In this document: piece by piece, positions 40,481-49,030 of the stretch
Layout of the letters: each line of letters begins with the position of its first letter
Numbering within the stretch: position 1 is the stretch's first letter
Assembly: GCA_902806095.1 (NCBI GenBank)
Contig: CADCVF010000053.1
Location: 22,110 to 86,109 of the forward strand
Direction: 5' to 3'
DNA: 64,000 nucleotides
Origin: an uncultured Rubrobacteraceae bacterium
Lineage (GTDB): Bacteria > Actinomycetota > Rubrobacteria > Rubrobacterales > Rubrobacteraceae
Program-made: the position numbers and the translations under genes
Notes under the pieces: generated by a model
What the model was told of the DNA's origin: nothing
Database searches by the model: none
Seen by the model: only the letters and a program-made list of their open reading frames with translations

Positions 40481-41737
40481 ATGACTGACACCACACAGCA
40501 AGTATCCCGAGAGTTGACCATGAAGGACTTCTTTCGGGAGGAGAACGGGGAGGTCATCCCCGTCGACGAGAGCGTCCTCATAGATTTCAAGGACGGGGAC
40601 ATCGTCGAGGGCGAGGTCGTCCGGATAGACAGGGACGAGGTACTCGTCGACATCGGCTATAAGTCCGAGGGGCTTGTCCCCTCGAATGAGCTAACTATCC
40701 GCAAGGGCGCAGACCCGCACGACGTCGTCGAGCTAGGCCAGCGCCTCGAAGCCCTGGTCATGCAGAAAGAGGACGCCGACGGGCGCCTCATCCTCTCGGC
40801 CAAGCGGGCCGCTTTCGAGCGGGCCTGGAACCGTATCGAGGAAGCCTACAACGACCAGCGCACCGTCGAAGGACCCGTCATCGAGGTCGTTAAAGGTGGT
40901 CTGATCCTGGACATCGGGCTGCGCGGCTTCCTGCCGGCGAGTCTCGTTGATATCAGGCGCGTAAGGAACCTCGACTCTTTCCTCGGCCAGAAGCTCGAGT
41001 GCAAGGTCATCGAGCTGAACCGGAGCCGCAACAACGTCGTTCTCAGCAGGCGCGCTGTCCTGGAGGAGGAGCGTAAGGAGGAGCGCGAGCGTATCCTGAC
41101 CTCTCTCGAGGAGGGCATGATCGTCAGGGGCACCGTCTCCAACCTCGTCGACTTCGGCGCCTTCGTCGACCTCGAAGGCATCGACGGCCTGATCCACATC
41201 TCCGAGCTCAGTTGGCAGCACGTCGACCACCCGAGCGAGGTCGTAGAGGTAGGTGAAGAGGTCGAGGTCAAGGTCTTAGAAGTCGACCGCGACCGCGAGC
41301 GCATCTCGCTCGGCCTCAAGCAGACCAGGAAGGACCCGTGGCAGGAGATCGTCGAGCGGGTCAACGTCGGAGAGCAGATCCAGGGTAGGGTAACCAAGCT
41401 CGTCTCCTTCGGTGCCTTCGTCGAGGTCGCAGAGGGGGTCGAAGGTCTGATCCACATCTCCGAGCTCGCCGACCATCACGTCGAAACTCCGGACGAGATC
41501 GTACGCTCCGGCGATGAGGTCGACGCCCGCATCATCGACGTCGACGCCCGCCGCCGCAGGCTCTCTTTGAGCTTGCGCCCGAAGCGCGAGGACCGCGAGG
41601 AGCGTCCCCGCCGCGAGGAGCGCCCGCGCCGCGAGCCCGAGCAGCGCGGCACCTCCGAGCGCAGGAGCAGCGAAGGTAGCGGTCTCCGCACCGGCGCCTT
41701 CGACGCACTCGCCGACCTCGACCTCGAGGAGAGATAG
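40481..41737 (+). CDS. rpsA: 30S ribosomal protein S1
   Basis: A 418-residue protein with four S1 (OB-fold) RNA-binding repeats at residues about 35-110, 120-190, 205-275 and 290-360. The last two are clearest: GTVSNLVDFGAFVDLEGIDG LIHISELSW, and GRVTKLVSFGAFVEVAEGVE GLIHISELAD. The acidic N-terminus is followed by repeats, and the C-terminal 60 residues are Arg/Glu-rich, ending AFDALADLDLEER. S1 delivers mRNA to the 30S subunit. Four repeats, rather than the six of E. coli, is usual in actinobacteria. coaE follows directly, an arrangement common in this phylum. Confidence 0.95.
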   Translation: MTDTTQQVSRELTMKDFFREENGEVIPVDESVLIDFKDGDIVEGEVVRIDRDEVLVDIGYKSEGLVPSNELTIRKGADPHDVVELGQRLEALVMQKEDADGRLILSAKRAAFERAWNRIEEAYNDQRTVEGPVIEVVKGGLILDIGLRGFLPASLVDIRRVRNLDSFLGQKLECKVIELNRSRNNVVLSRRAVLEEERKEERERILTSLEEGMIVRGTVSNLVDFGAFVDLEGIDGLIHISELSWQHVDHPSEVVEVGEEVEVKVLEVDRDRERISLGLKQTRKDPWQEIVERVNVGEQIQGRVTKLVSFGAFVEVAEGVEGLIHISELADHHVETPDEIVRSGDEVDARIIDVDARRRRLSLSLRPKREDREERPRREERPRREPEQRGTSERRSSEGSGLRTGAFDALADLDLEER

Positions 41738-41763
41738 ACAAGGTCTCTTTACACAGAGGGTCC

Positions 41764-42381
41764 GTGGAAGGGCCGGTGACCATTGCCGTCACCGGCCCTT
41801 TCGCGTCGGGCAAGAGCACGCTGGTCAGCCTTCTCGGGGAACTGCCTGGCACAGAGACGGCCTCAGCCGATGAGATCGTGCACCACCTCATGAAGAACGA
41901 TCGCCGTACGATTTCGAGGATCATCGAACGTTTCGGGGAAGGCGTCAGAGGTTTGGAGGGCATCGACCGCAAGGCCCTCGGCCGCAAGGCATTCGGTGAC
42001 GCTGATGCCCTGGGGGATCTCGAAGAGATACTGCATCCTCTAGTGCGTAGCGAGACCGACAGGCGTATCGAAGCATCGGGGGCCGAAGTGTTCGTCCTCG
42101 AGATACCGTTGCTGTTCGAGACTGGCCAGGGCAGGAATTTCGACTACACGGTGGCCGTCACAGTGCCTGAAGAGAAGCGCCGCGCGTGGGCTGAAGAGCG
42201 GGGCCTGGACGAGGCGGCGCTCCGGGCCGTGGAGGCGCGGCAACTCACGGGTGAGCAGAAAGCCAGGCGGGCCGACCTGGTGATACAAAATGACGCAGAT
42301 CTGGATAGACTTAGAGAGCAGGCCTACAGGCTCGGGCGCAGGGTTTTGCGGGAGAGAGGACCCAACGGCAACCCAGGGTAA
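41764..42381 (+). CDS. coaE: Dephospho-CoA kinase
   Basis: A 205-residue P-loop kinase for the last step of coenzyme A synthesis (ATP + dephospho-CoA). Motifs are IAVTGPFASGKSTLVSLL (Walker A GPFASGKS), ASADEIVHHL with the catalytic Asp region, and LEIPLLFETGQGRNFDYTVA with the conserved pocket; RRADLVIQND lies near the end. The typical family start MTIAVTG would be GTG 41776; the frame is open from GTG 41764. Both lie in a strong hairpin. It is shorter than the actinobacterial CoaE-GrpB fusions: no GrpB domain is attached. Confidence 0.9.
   Translation: MEGPVTIAVTGPFASGKSTLVSLLGELPGTETASADEIVHHLMKNDRRTISRIIERFGEGVRGLEGIDRKALGRKAFGDADALGDLEEILHPLVRSETDRRIEASGAEVFVLEIPLLFETGQGRNFDYTVAVTVPEEKRRAWAEERGLDEAALRAVEARQLTGEQKARRADLVIQNDADLDRLREQAYRLGRRVLRERGPNGNPG
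41768..41800 (+). terminator. Perfect 13-bp hairpin spanning the start of coaE
   Basis: AAGGGCCGGTGAC (41768-41780) and GTCACCGGCCCTT (41788-41800) pair perfectly around CATTGCC. It could end the rpsA transcript, yet it encodes codons 2-13 of coaE and hides the alternative coaE start GTG 41776 in the stem. It may thus couple or restrict coaE expression. Confidence 0.6.
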
Positions 42382-42970
42382 GAGACGCAGGTACGGCAGA
42401 TCGCGGGCCCGCCGCCGGCGCGCGATCCTCATGTTGCTGGTGGTCATCGGGATCCTCGCCATCCTGCCTTTCGCTCTCAGGATGCCCGACGCCGTTATGA
42501 GGACCATCTACCCCCTGCGCTACGAAGCGACCATCCGCCAGGCCAGCGAGGAGAACGGCCTCGATCCAGCATTCGTGGCTGGCGTGATCTACACCGAGAG
42601 CCGCTTCAGGCCCAACGTCGAATCCCCCAGGGAGGCCTACGGGCTCATGCAACTTCTCCCACAGTCGGCGCACTACATCCAGCGCAAGAGCGGCATAAAG
42701 GGCGACTACCGCGACCCGAAGGTCAATATAATGCTGGGAACCTGGTTTCTCGGCTACCTCGAGGACCGCTACGAGGGCGATGAGAGGCTCATGCTCGCGG
42801 CGTATAATTCCGGCGAAGGAACCGTGGACGCCTGGACCTCCGATGAGAGCTTCGACATCGCGAAGGACATCCCCTACAAAGAGACCCGCAACTACGTGGA
42901 CAAGGCCCTCGAGGCCAGGCAAACCTACCAGGAACTCTACGGCAAGGACCTACAACACAACCAAGGTTAG
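42290..42970 (+). CDS. Membrane-anchored lytic transglycosylase (SLT domain)
   Basis: A 226-residue protein from ATG 42290, overlapping coaE by 92 bp. A later ATG 42431 would remove the basic stretch KRRRYGRSRARRRR that precedes the single transmembrane helix (ILMLLVVIGILAILPFAL), so the early start is preferred. The SLT goose-lysozyme-like domain covers about residues 85-215. The catalytic Glu is in AGVIYTESRFRPN, with SPREAYGLMQLLP, ILGTWFLGYL-type (MLGTWFLGYL) and AYNSGEGTV motifs. It cleaves peptidoglycan glycan strands with 1,6-anhydro product in relatives. It faces outside the membrane. Confidence 0.85.
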   Translation: MTQIWIDLESRPTGSGAGFCGREDPTATQGKRRRYGRSRARRRRAILMLLVVIGILAILPFALRMPDAVMRTIYPLRYEATIRQASEENGLDPAFVAGVIYTESRFRPNVESPREAYGLMQLLPQSAHYIQRKSGIKGDYRDPKVNIMLGTWFLGYLEDRYEGDERLMLAAYNSGEGTVDAWTSDESFDIAKDIPYKETRNYVDKALEARQTYQELYGKDLQHNQG

Positions 42971-43601
42971 CCCGGCTAACCCCGTGCGCATACGTCGTCC
43001 CCGGCCCTGTTCCCAGAGAATTCTCCTGGAACCTGATACCTGTCCGTGGTGTACGGAACGGTCCAGTCCTTCCGCACGTCGCTTTGAGCGGGTAGCGTGT
43101 GAATACGGTAGCTCAGCAACCCATGTTTATAAGGAACATCCCAAAAGTAGTTCATTTGGGGGACGTGGGTGACACCACCTTTGGTGCAATATTGCTTGCG
43201 TTAGTGGTGGGAAAGCTGTGCTCTAGGAACGAAGCCATGATATTAGAGCACCTCTTGGTTGGCGCTACGCCGGCGGGCAGATGGAGATGTTCGGGCTGCG
43301 TGGCGCGGAGCTCCGCTACGAGGCACTCGCCGAGAGCACAGTCCTGCCCCCCTGACAACCGACGTGCTCGCGCGCTTCGTCGAGGAGGGTCTGACGACGG
43401 AGCGCCCGGCCTGGGTGCGCGGGGTACGCCAATGGGCGCTAGGCCGGGCGAGTCAGCCCGAACCCGGCGACGCTTAGCGGATATCGAGGGTTTTGCGAAT
43501 CCCGTGCCCTCATGCAGGCAATGGTGAAGCTCGGGCGATAGGCACATAGGGTGGTGATGGTCCTCCAATATCGTTATCATTGCTGCTAAGAGGAGACAGC
43601 G
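42971..43601. other. Gene-debris region between the transglycosylase and the SARP-LuxR remnant
   Basis: Pieces look coding but do not join. At about 43150-43260 the plus frame reads VHLGDVGDTTFGAILLALVV and onward. At 43360-43477 another frame reads LTTDVLARFVEEGLTTERPA then WVRGVRQWALG before TAG. Neither belongs to an intact ORF, and I cannot name the parent genes. A -10-like TATCAT (43575-43580) precedes the next gene. Confidence 0.4.
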
Positions 43602-44104
43602 ATGATGGACTTCAAACCAGAGGCCGTCCGGGTGGAGATGCTCGGCGGTTTCTCGGTCCGGGTGGGGTCTCGAGCCATAGGGCAGAGTGAGTGGCGCCTC
43701 AAGAAGGCCGCCGCCCTTACCAAGCTGCTCGCCCTCGCGCCAGACCATCGCCTCCACCGCGAGCAGGTAATGGAGGCGCTCTGGCCGCACCTCGAAAGCC
43801 GTGCCGCCTCAAACAACCTGCGCAGGACCCTGCACGCCGCCCAAAAAGCCCTCGACCCTGCCGCAAGCTCTCGCTACCTGGCATCAGAGCAAGGGTGGCT
43901 CGCTCCCCCCGAGCCGTCCCCGACCCCCTCACCCGCCGAGAGCAAGAGGTAGCTTCCCTCCTCGGTCAGGGGCTGAGCAACCGCAGGATCGCCTCAGAGC
44001 TTGACCTCTCAGAGCATACGGTACACCACCACGTCAGCAGCATCCTCAAGAAGCTCAACCTCTCCTCCCGCCAGCAGGTCGCCTCCCGCCTTCGCGACCG
44101 GTAG
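43602..44104 (+). pseudogene. SARP-type/LuxR-type regulator collapsed by internal deletion
   Basis: From ATG 43602 (AGGAGA upstream) about 95 residues encode the winged-helix domain of SARP/BTAD regulators (VRVEMLGGFSVRVGSRAIGQ, AALTKLLALAP, LWPHLESRAASNNLRRTLHA), up to SRYLASE. The frame then ends at 43952. In another frame the sequence continues with a LuxR helix-turn-helix (PLTRREQEVASLLGQGLSNR, RIASELDLSEHTVHHHVSSI, LKKLNLSSRQQV) to TAG 44102-44104. Intact members of this class carry an ATPase and TPR region of several hundred residues between these ends. That middle is gone, so this is a fusion of the two termini out of frame. Confidence 0.7.
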
Positions 44105-44107
44105 GAC

Positions 44108-44226
44108 CGAATCCACATGGTCACTCTTCCGCAGTGTACAACCTCCCGCGCGAGCACAACCATTAGCCCGAGGCTCCCAGCACTACCGTCATTCCCGCGA
44201 AAGCGGGAATCCATTGCGGCGGGAGC
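44108..44226. repeat. Interspersed repeat E, copy 1
   Basis: Shares GAATCCACATGGTC, CAGTGTACAACC and GCGAGCACAAC with copies at 58236 and 63700. It ends in the perfect hairpin ATTCCCGC-GAAA-GCGGGAAT at 44191-44210 followed by CCA. This copy is shorter in the middle than the other two. Confidence 0.65.
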
Positions 44227-44321
44227 TCTACGCCCCGACCACAACCCTCGCCACTTCGCGGTGTTCCTTCGCGTCTGCTTCGCTACGCTACAATACGACG
44301 TAGCGAAGAGGAGGGATCAAG

Positions 44322-44762
44322 ATAGCGATAAAGAAGGGCAGACCGCTCTCCATCCGGCTCGAGCGAGACTTCGAGGAGTTGTTGGAGTTGGAAGCCGAGA
44401 GGGCCGGCATCCCCAAGACAAGGATGTTGGAGAGGTTGGCGGAGGAGGCTCTGAGGATGAGACGGTTCCCCGGAATGGTTTTCAGGGGTCCCGAGCACCG
44501 GCGGCGGGCATCGGTGGTGGGCACGGGGATGGATGTGTGGGAGGTCGTGATGCTCCACGAGGCCGAGGGCCGTGAGACCCTGCTCGAGACGCACCCGGTG
44601 ACGGGGCGGCAGCTCGACGTAGCCCTCGCTTATTACCGGGAGTATCCTGAGGAGATAGACCGGTTCCTCGAAGAAAACAACCGTCCGCCGGAATACTGGC
44701 AAAAGCTCCATCCAGGTCTGAACATCGAAGTCCACCGCCCAGGCGACGCCGAAGGCGAGTGA
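44322..44762 (+). CDS. DUF433-family antitoxin with apparent AUA start
   Basis: The family-like N-terminus AIKKGRPLSIRLERDFEELL follows an in-frame TAG at 44301 with no ATG, GTG or TTG between. The only candidate that fits the strong SD AGGAGGG (44309-44315, spacing 6) is ATA 44322. From there the protein has 146 residues: a ribbon-helix-helix-like N-terminus, then a DUF433 domain (FPGMVFRGPEHRRRASVVGT, GMDVWEVVMLHEAEG, LDVALAYYREYPEEIDRFLE). A TTG at 44379 would cut off the DNA-binding part. DUF433 proteins pair with PIN-like toxins, as here: the toxin start overlaps its stop (GTGA). Confidence 0.7.
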   Translation: MAIKKGRPLSIRLERDFEELLELEAERAGIPKTRMLERLAEEALRMRRFPGMVFRGPEHRRRASVVGTGMDVWEVVMLHEAEGRETLLETHPVTGRQLDVALAYYREYPEEIDRFLEENNRPPEYWQKLHPGLNIEVHRPGDAEGE

Positions 44763-45118
44763 GGCTGATGTTGGACGTCCACCTCTCCGGTCCGGTCGTT
44801 GGCGGGGCCTTGCGGGAGCGCGGGCACGACGTCCTGGCCGCGGACCAGTCGCCGGAGCTGCGAGAGTTGGAGGACATAGAACTCTTACGACTTGCCAAAG
44901 AAGAGAGCAGGATCCTCGTTACCTCCAACATCGGGGACTTCATGGAGCACATAACCGAATGGGCTTACGCCGGAGAGTCTCACGCGGGTGTCATCATGGT
45001 CGCCTATCAGCCCGCACGAGCACGCTTCGGGACCCTGATCCGGAGCATCGAAGAGCTACTCGAAGGCACCTCGCAAGAGCAGTGGACGGACCGGATACGG
45101 TGGCTGGGGCTACGTTAA
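44759..45118 (+). CDS. DUF5615 PIN-like toxin, partner of the DUF433 antitoxin
   Basis: A 119-residue protein starting at GTG 44759 (or ATG 44768, MLDVHLSG). The PIN-like fold is recognisable: an N-terminal LMLDVHLSGPVVGGALRERG with the first Asp, HDVLAADQSPELRELEDIEL, and then ARILVTSNIGDF-type (SRILVTSNIGDFMEH) with the acidic pocket, and HAGVIMVAYQPA. DUF433-DUF5615 pairs are treated as type II toxin-antitoxin modules related to VapBC. Ribonuclease activity is inferred from the fold. The pair lies between two copies of a LuxR tail. Confidence 0.75.
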   Translation: MRLMLDVHLSGPVVGGALRERGHDVLAADQSPELRELEDIELLRLAKEESRILVTSNIGDFMEHITEWAYAGESHAGVIMVAYQPARARFGTLIRSIEELLEGTSQEQWTDRIRWLGLR

Positions 45119-45128
45119 GCTCGACTGC

Positions 45129-45314
45129 CCCCGAAGAACCCATACAGGCGAGCGAGAGGTGACGTTCCTCGTCGGTCAGGGGCTGAGCAACCGCCGGATC
45201 GCCTCCGAACTGGCGCTCTCAGAGCATACGGTACACCACCACGTCACCAACATCCTCAAGGAGCTCAACCTCTCCTCCCGCTAGCAGGTCGCCTCCCGCC
45301 TTCGCGGCCACTAA
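45129..45314 (+). pseudogene. Second LuxR-type C-terminal tail with an internal stop
   Basis: The frame from about 45129 reads TGEREVTFLVGQGLSNRRIA, then SELALSEHTVHHHVTNILKE and LNLSSR. TAG 45282-45284 stands where the copy at 44070 has CAG, and the frame then continues with QVASRLRGH to TAA 45312-45314. It is about 90% identical to 43960-44104 over some 140 bp. No upstream regulator body exists. The rest of the 45119-45551 gap shows nothing else recognisable. Confidence 0.7.
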
Positions 45315-45551
45315 CCACGCGGAGTAGACTGCCCCAGCAGACCTCGAAGAGAGATCCTGGCTCGCAACAGCATTCCCTCTCCTGTCCGCTTCGGAAAAGA
45401 TAGCCACTCTATGGCCAATTCTGGTAACGCCCGGTTAACGGCCTTCCGCTACGGTGCATGGCGTGAGAGGCGCGGATAGAGAGTCGTAGTGTCTCTACAG
45501 GCTTGAGCTACAGATGCAGCATGAAAATTTGGGCGAGGATAGGAGTAAGAG

Positions 45552-46077
45552 ATGCACCGACGAGCGTTGACTAGATTGACCTCAGGCGTGGTGATGTTGA
45601 TGGCGATGATACTTGCGCTAACGGCCTGTGGTAGTGGCTCGGCACAGGAGGGTTGGCAAAGGTCGCCCCTTACCCCAGGCGCAGGGAGCCCTGCGCCCCG
45701 GCGAATACCACTCGGTCAAGTTCAAGCCGCCCCTCTCCTTCGAGGTCGGCAAGGGCTGGATCAACTCAGGAGAGGAGTTGCCCGACTTTATCGAAATAGG
45801 GCAGCTGGGAGGGTTCATAAGCTTCGCGAACGTCAAGGAAGTCTATAAGCCCGGCACGACGGATGTGGTAGATGCTCCCAAAGACCTGGTCGGATGGTTA
45901 CAGCACCACCCCTACCTAAAAACCTCCAAACCACAGCCTGTCACGCTAGGAGGAATCAAGGGCGAGCAGCTCGACGTGCTCGTCGAGGACTTGCCGCAGG
46001 ACTATTACGGTCTGTGTGGCGAGGGGGTTTCCGATTGCGTGGACATAGCTCCTCTAAGCAATGACGAGCCAGCATGA
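45552..46077 (+). pseudogene. Frameshifted lipoprotein gene, also truncated at the 3' end
   Basis: ATG 45552 opens a lipoprotein signal (SGVVMLMAMILALTACGSGS, lipobox LTAC). Near 45660-45690 the frame breaks. The continuing protein is read in another frame: LRPGEYHSVKFKPPLSFEVG, DFIEIGQLGGFISFANVKEV, DAPKDLVGWLQHHPYLKTSK, and VEDLPQDYYGLCG...CVDI, then a stop at 46077 that looks early for a domain of this kind. A one- or two-base change restores the start-to-body connection. It was probably a surface lipoprotein. Function unknown. Confidence 0.6.
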
Positions 46078-46105
46078 ACGACCGAGAAAAAGCACGCTTT
46101 CGCAG

Positions 46106-46206
46106 TATAATCGGAGCGTATGTTCCAGAAGCGCGACGCTTCACGACCCACGAAGGATTCCGAGGTTTTAGTATGGAGAGTTCGACGCGCAGCGGGTTCA
46201 GGGTAA
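46106..46206 (+). promoter_or_regulatory. uvrB promoter with leaderless upstream ORF
   Basis: TATAAT (46106-46111) is followed after 8 nt by ATG 46120, the same spacing as at uvrC. This ATG opens a 28-codon frame ([16 protein letters not shown]...) that ends at TAA 46204-46206, out of frame with uvrB and overlapping its first ten codons. Translation of this ORF could compete with or couple to uvrB. Confidence 0.45.
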
Positions 46207-48176
46207 ACAGCGAATACCAGCCGACCGGCGACCAGCCGCGGGCCATAGAGCAGCTCGCCTCTGGGCTCGACGCTGGCATGAAGACGCAGACCCTGCTCGG
46301 CGTCACGGGGTCGGGGAAGACCCATACCATGGCCCGTGTCATAGAGGAGGTCGGTAGTCCCGCGCTCGTCATCGCCCACAACAAGACGCTCGCGGCACAG
46401 CTCGCCAGCGAGTTCGCCGAGTTCTTCCCCAACAACGCCGTCGAGTACTTCGTTAGCTACTACGACTACTACCAGCCCGAGGCCTACGTCCCGCGCACGG
46501 ACACCTTCATCGAGAAGGACGCCCAGATCAACGAGGATATAGATAGGCTACGCCACTCTGCCACGAGCAGCCTCTTCACCCGCAGGGACGTCATCGTGGT
46601 CGCGAGTGTCTCGGCAATCTACGGTCTCGGTAGCCCCGAAGAGTACCGCTCGAAGATGGTCCTTCTGGAGCGGGGGGGCTACTATGATCTCGATGACGTC
46701 CTGAGAGACCTCGTCAGGATCCAGTACACCAGGAACGACTTCCAGCTCAATAGAGGCAACTTCAGGGTGCGTGGCGACGTCCTGGAGGTGCATCCCGCTT
46801 ACCAGGATACGATCTACCGCATCTCCTTCTTCGGGGACGAGGTCGAGAACATGACCGAGGCCGACCCCCTAACGGGTGAGATCCTGCGCGAGCACGAAAT
46901 CGTCACCGTCTATCCCGCGAGCCACTTCGTCACCGGCGAAGACAGGCTCGCGACGGCCGTCAAGAACATCGAGGCGGAGCTGGAGGAGCATTTGGGAGAG
47001 CTGGAAGGCGAGGGCAAGGTCCTCGAAGCGTACAGGCTCAAGCAGCGCACCCAGTACGACCTCGAGATGATGCGCGAGCTCGGCTACACCTCTGGCATCG
47101 AGAACTACTCGCGCCACCTCGACGGACGCCCGCCGGGCTCGACGCCGTACACGCTTCTGGATTACTTCCCTGATGACTACGTCACGTTCATCGACGAGTC
47201 GCACATAACGCTGCCCCAAGTCAGGGGCATGTACAACGGCGACAGGAGCAGGAAGACAACGCTCGTCGAGTTCGGCTTCAGGCTACCTTCGGCCCTGGAC
47301 AATCGGCCACTGATGTGGGATGAGTTTCTGCTGAAGACGAACCGGATGGTCTTCGTCTCGGCGACGCCGGGTCCCTACGAGCTCGAGAACTCGGGGCAGA
47401 TAGTGGAGCAGATCATCCGCCCGACAGGCCTCGTCGACCCTGAGGTCGAGGTGCGTCCGACGAAGAACCAGATCGACGACCTCCTCAACGAGGTAGCCAA
47501 ACGCGTCGAGCACGGGGAGCGGGTACTCATCACCACCCTCACCATAAAGATGTCCGAGGACCTCACGGACTACCTGCTCGAGCACAACGTCAAGGCGCGC
47601 TACATGCACTCCAACATAGAGACGCTGGACCGCATCCAGATCATCCGAGGCCTGCGTACGGGCGAGTTCGACGTGCTCGTCGGCATCAATTTGCTTCGCG
47701 AAGGCCTCGATCTGCCGGAAGTAACCCTGGTCGCCATTCTGGACGCGGACAAAGAAGGCTTCCTGCGTGGGGAGCGGGCCCTGATCCAGACCATCGGTCG
47801 GGCCGCGCGCAACGTCAAGGGCCGGGTCATCATGTACGCCGACAAGGAGACAGACTCTATGCGTGTCGCAATAGGCGAGACAGAGCGCAGGCGTGAGATC
47901 CAGCGCTCCTACAACGAGCAGCACGGCATCGAGCCGCGCACCATTACCAAGGGCGTCTCCGACATCCTCATCGCCGCCGAGGCCAAGGGTCTCTACAAGG
48001 CGGGCAAGAAGAGCGGCCGCGAGGCCCCACGCGACCCCGACGAGCTGCGCACCCTCATCGCCGACCTCGAAGCCGAGATGCTCGAAGCCGCGGAAGAGCT
48101 CAAGTTCGAGTACGCTGCCAGGCTCAGGGATGAGATCAAAGACCTCGAGAAGCAGCTACAAGAGGTTGTTTCGTAA
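46173..48176 (+). CDS. uvrB: Excinuclease ABC subunit B
   Basis: A 667-residue UvrB from ATG 46173. The in-frame extension to 46074 would run upstream of the promoter and is excluded. Features are [14 protein letters not shown], Walker [13 protein letters not shown], the beta-hairpin region [27 protein letters not shown] (Walker B-like DESH), helicase motifs V and VI in [16 protein letters not shown] and QTIGRAARN, and the C-terminal UVR domain ([20 protein letters not shown]) that contacts UvrC. UvrB loads damaged DNA from UvrA and positions UvrC in nucleotide excision repair. Confidence 0.96.
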   Translation: MESSTRSGFRVNSEYQPTGDQPRAIEQLASGLDAGMKTQTLLGVTGSGKTHTMARVIEEVGSPALVIAHNKTLAAQLASEFAEFFPNNAVEYFVSYYDYYQPEAYVPRTDTFIEKDAQINEDIDRLRHSATSSLFTRRDVIVVASVSAIYGLGSPEEYRSKMVLLERGGYYDLDDVLRDLVRIQYTRNDFQLNRGNFRVRGDVLEVHPAYQDTIYRISFFGDEVENMTEADPLTGEILREHEIVTVYPASHFVTGEDRLATAVKNIEAELEEHLGELEGEGKVLEAYRLKQRTQYDLEMMRELGYTSGIENYSRHLDGRPPGSTPYTLLDYFPDDYVTFIDESHITLPQVRGMYNGDRSRKTTLVEFGFRLPSALDNRPLMWDEFLLKTNRMVFVSATPGPYELENSGQIVEQIIRPTGLVDPEVEVRPTKNQIDDLLNEVAKRVEHGERVLITTLTIKMSEDLTDYLLEHNVKARYMHSNIETLDRIQIIRGLRTGEFDVLVGINLLREGLDLPEVTLVAILDADKEGFLRGERALIQTIGRAARNVKGRVIMYADKETDSMRVAIGETERRREIQRSYNEQHGIEPRTITKGVSDILIAAEAKGLYKAGKKSGREAPRDPDELRTLIADLEAEMLEAAEELKFEYAARLRDEIKDLEKQLQEVVS

Positions 48177-48186
48177 CGCGAGGCTC

Positions 48187-49008
48187 TCACCTCACGCGTG
48201 ATGCGGCGGGCTTCGTCGGGCCTCCGTCCGCCCTGACCCGGGGGTTGCGCAGGAGGTAGAGACCGTAGGCGACGAAGCCGACGGTGCTGAGTAGCATCAT
48301 GAGTGGGTAGGTGAAGACGCCCAGCGTCGCGATGCTTACGGCGAAGGCGAAGACGGTGTGGATCAGGATTGCGGGCCAGATGGAGGCGGTGCGCCAGCGG
48401 AGCGCGCCGTAGGTGAAACCTCCACAGAGCGTCAACGCCGTGAGACGAACGGCTTCTGGCCAGGGGCCATCCGTTGCGGTCCTACCAAGGACTAGTAAGC
48501 CCGAAAGCAGAGAGGTCAGGATCACGGCCCGCACAGGACCCGCCGGCACGAGCGTGCGCCACAACAGGCCACGGAAGACCAACTCCTCACCAAAGGTGGC
48601 GACGAGCACGATCAGGAACGCCGAAACCAGCGACGCGGGCCCTGATCCGAAGAGTCCGCCGGAGAGGATCAGCGCACAGACTACGAGCGGCAAGAGGAGG
48701 AGCCGCAGGTTCCTCCACTGTGACGAGCGGTTGAAGCCAGCCTCGCGCAACCAGCCAATCCACACGAGCAGACCGAGGGCGAGCACCGTCGCAAGCGCCC
48801 AGAACAGGGTATCAGGGCTCCTCATCTCGGAGAGGATCAGGCCCAGCCCCTCGGGAGGCTCGAAGGCCTCCTGAGGCAGCTTCTCGATGTTGCCAACCGG
48901 TGCCCTCGGAACAACAGCCCTGCTCACGAGACTGAGCCCGAACAGGACCAGCGTAACCAGAACGGAGAAGGCCAAGGGGCGGAAGCTTGCGAAACGCCTC
49001 ACCAGCAC
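48187..49008 (-). CDS. CPBP-family intramembrane metalloprotease
   Basis: A 273-residue protein with about seven transmembrane segments and the CAAX-protease/bacteriocin-processing signature. Motif 1 is FGEELVFRGLLWRTL (EExxxR), the second motif is GGFTYGALRW (usual F/H-x-x-x-H region, weak here), and the third IWPAILIHTVFAFAV gives the His. Such proteins act as intramembrane proteases or immunity factors. It lies 22 bp downstream of the TetR gene on the same strand and is likely the regulated target. The start is GTG or ATG near 49008. Confidence 0.75.
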   Translation of the reverse strand: MLVRRFASFRPLAFSVLVTLVLFGLSLVSRAVVPRAPVGNIEKLPQEAFEPPEGLGLILSEMRSPDTLFWALATVLALGLLVWIGWLREAGFNRSSQWRNLRLLLLPLVVCALILSGGLFGSGPASLVSAFLIVLVATFGEELVFRGLLWRTLVPAGPVRAVILTSLLSGLLVLGRTATDGPWPEAVRLTALTLCGGFTYGALRWRTASIWPAILIHTVFAFAVSIATLGVFTYPLMMLLSTVGFVAYGLYLLRNPRVRADGGPTKPAASRVR

Positions 49009-49030
49009 GCTCCTGAATAGCCGGCGATTG

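Noticed and set aside
43152..43790. Minus-strand 212-codon ORF in the 43-kb debris region
   Set aside because: It crosses the start of the SARP-type gene in antisense, and its residues show no family pattern.
44160..44215. CRISPR-like look of the ATTCCCGC hairpin repeats
   Set aside because: Copies are 5-14 kb apart with no spacers and no cas genes; they are interspersed repeats.
46074..46172. Upstream extension of uvrB
   Set aside because: It would start upstream of the TATAAT at 46106, and UvrB homology begins near ATG 46173.
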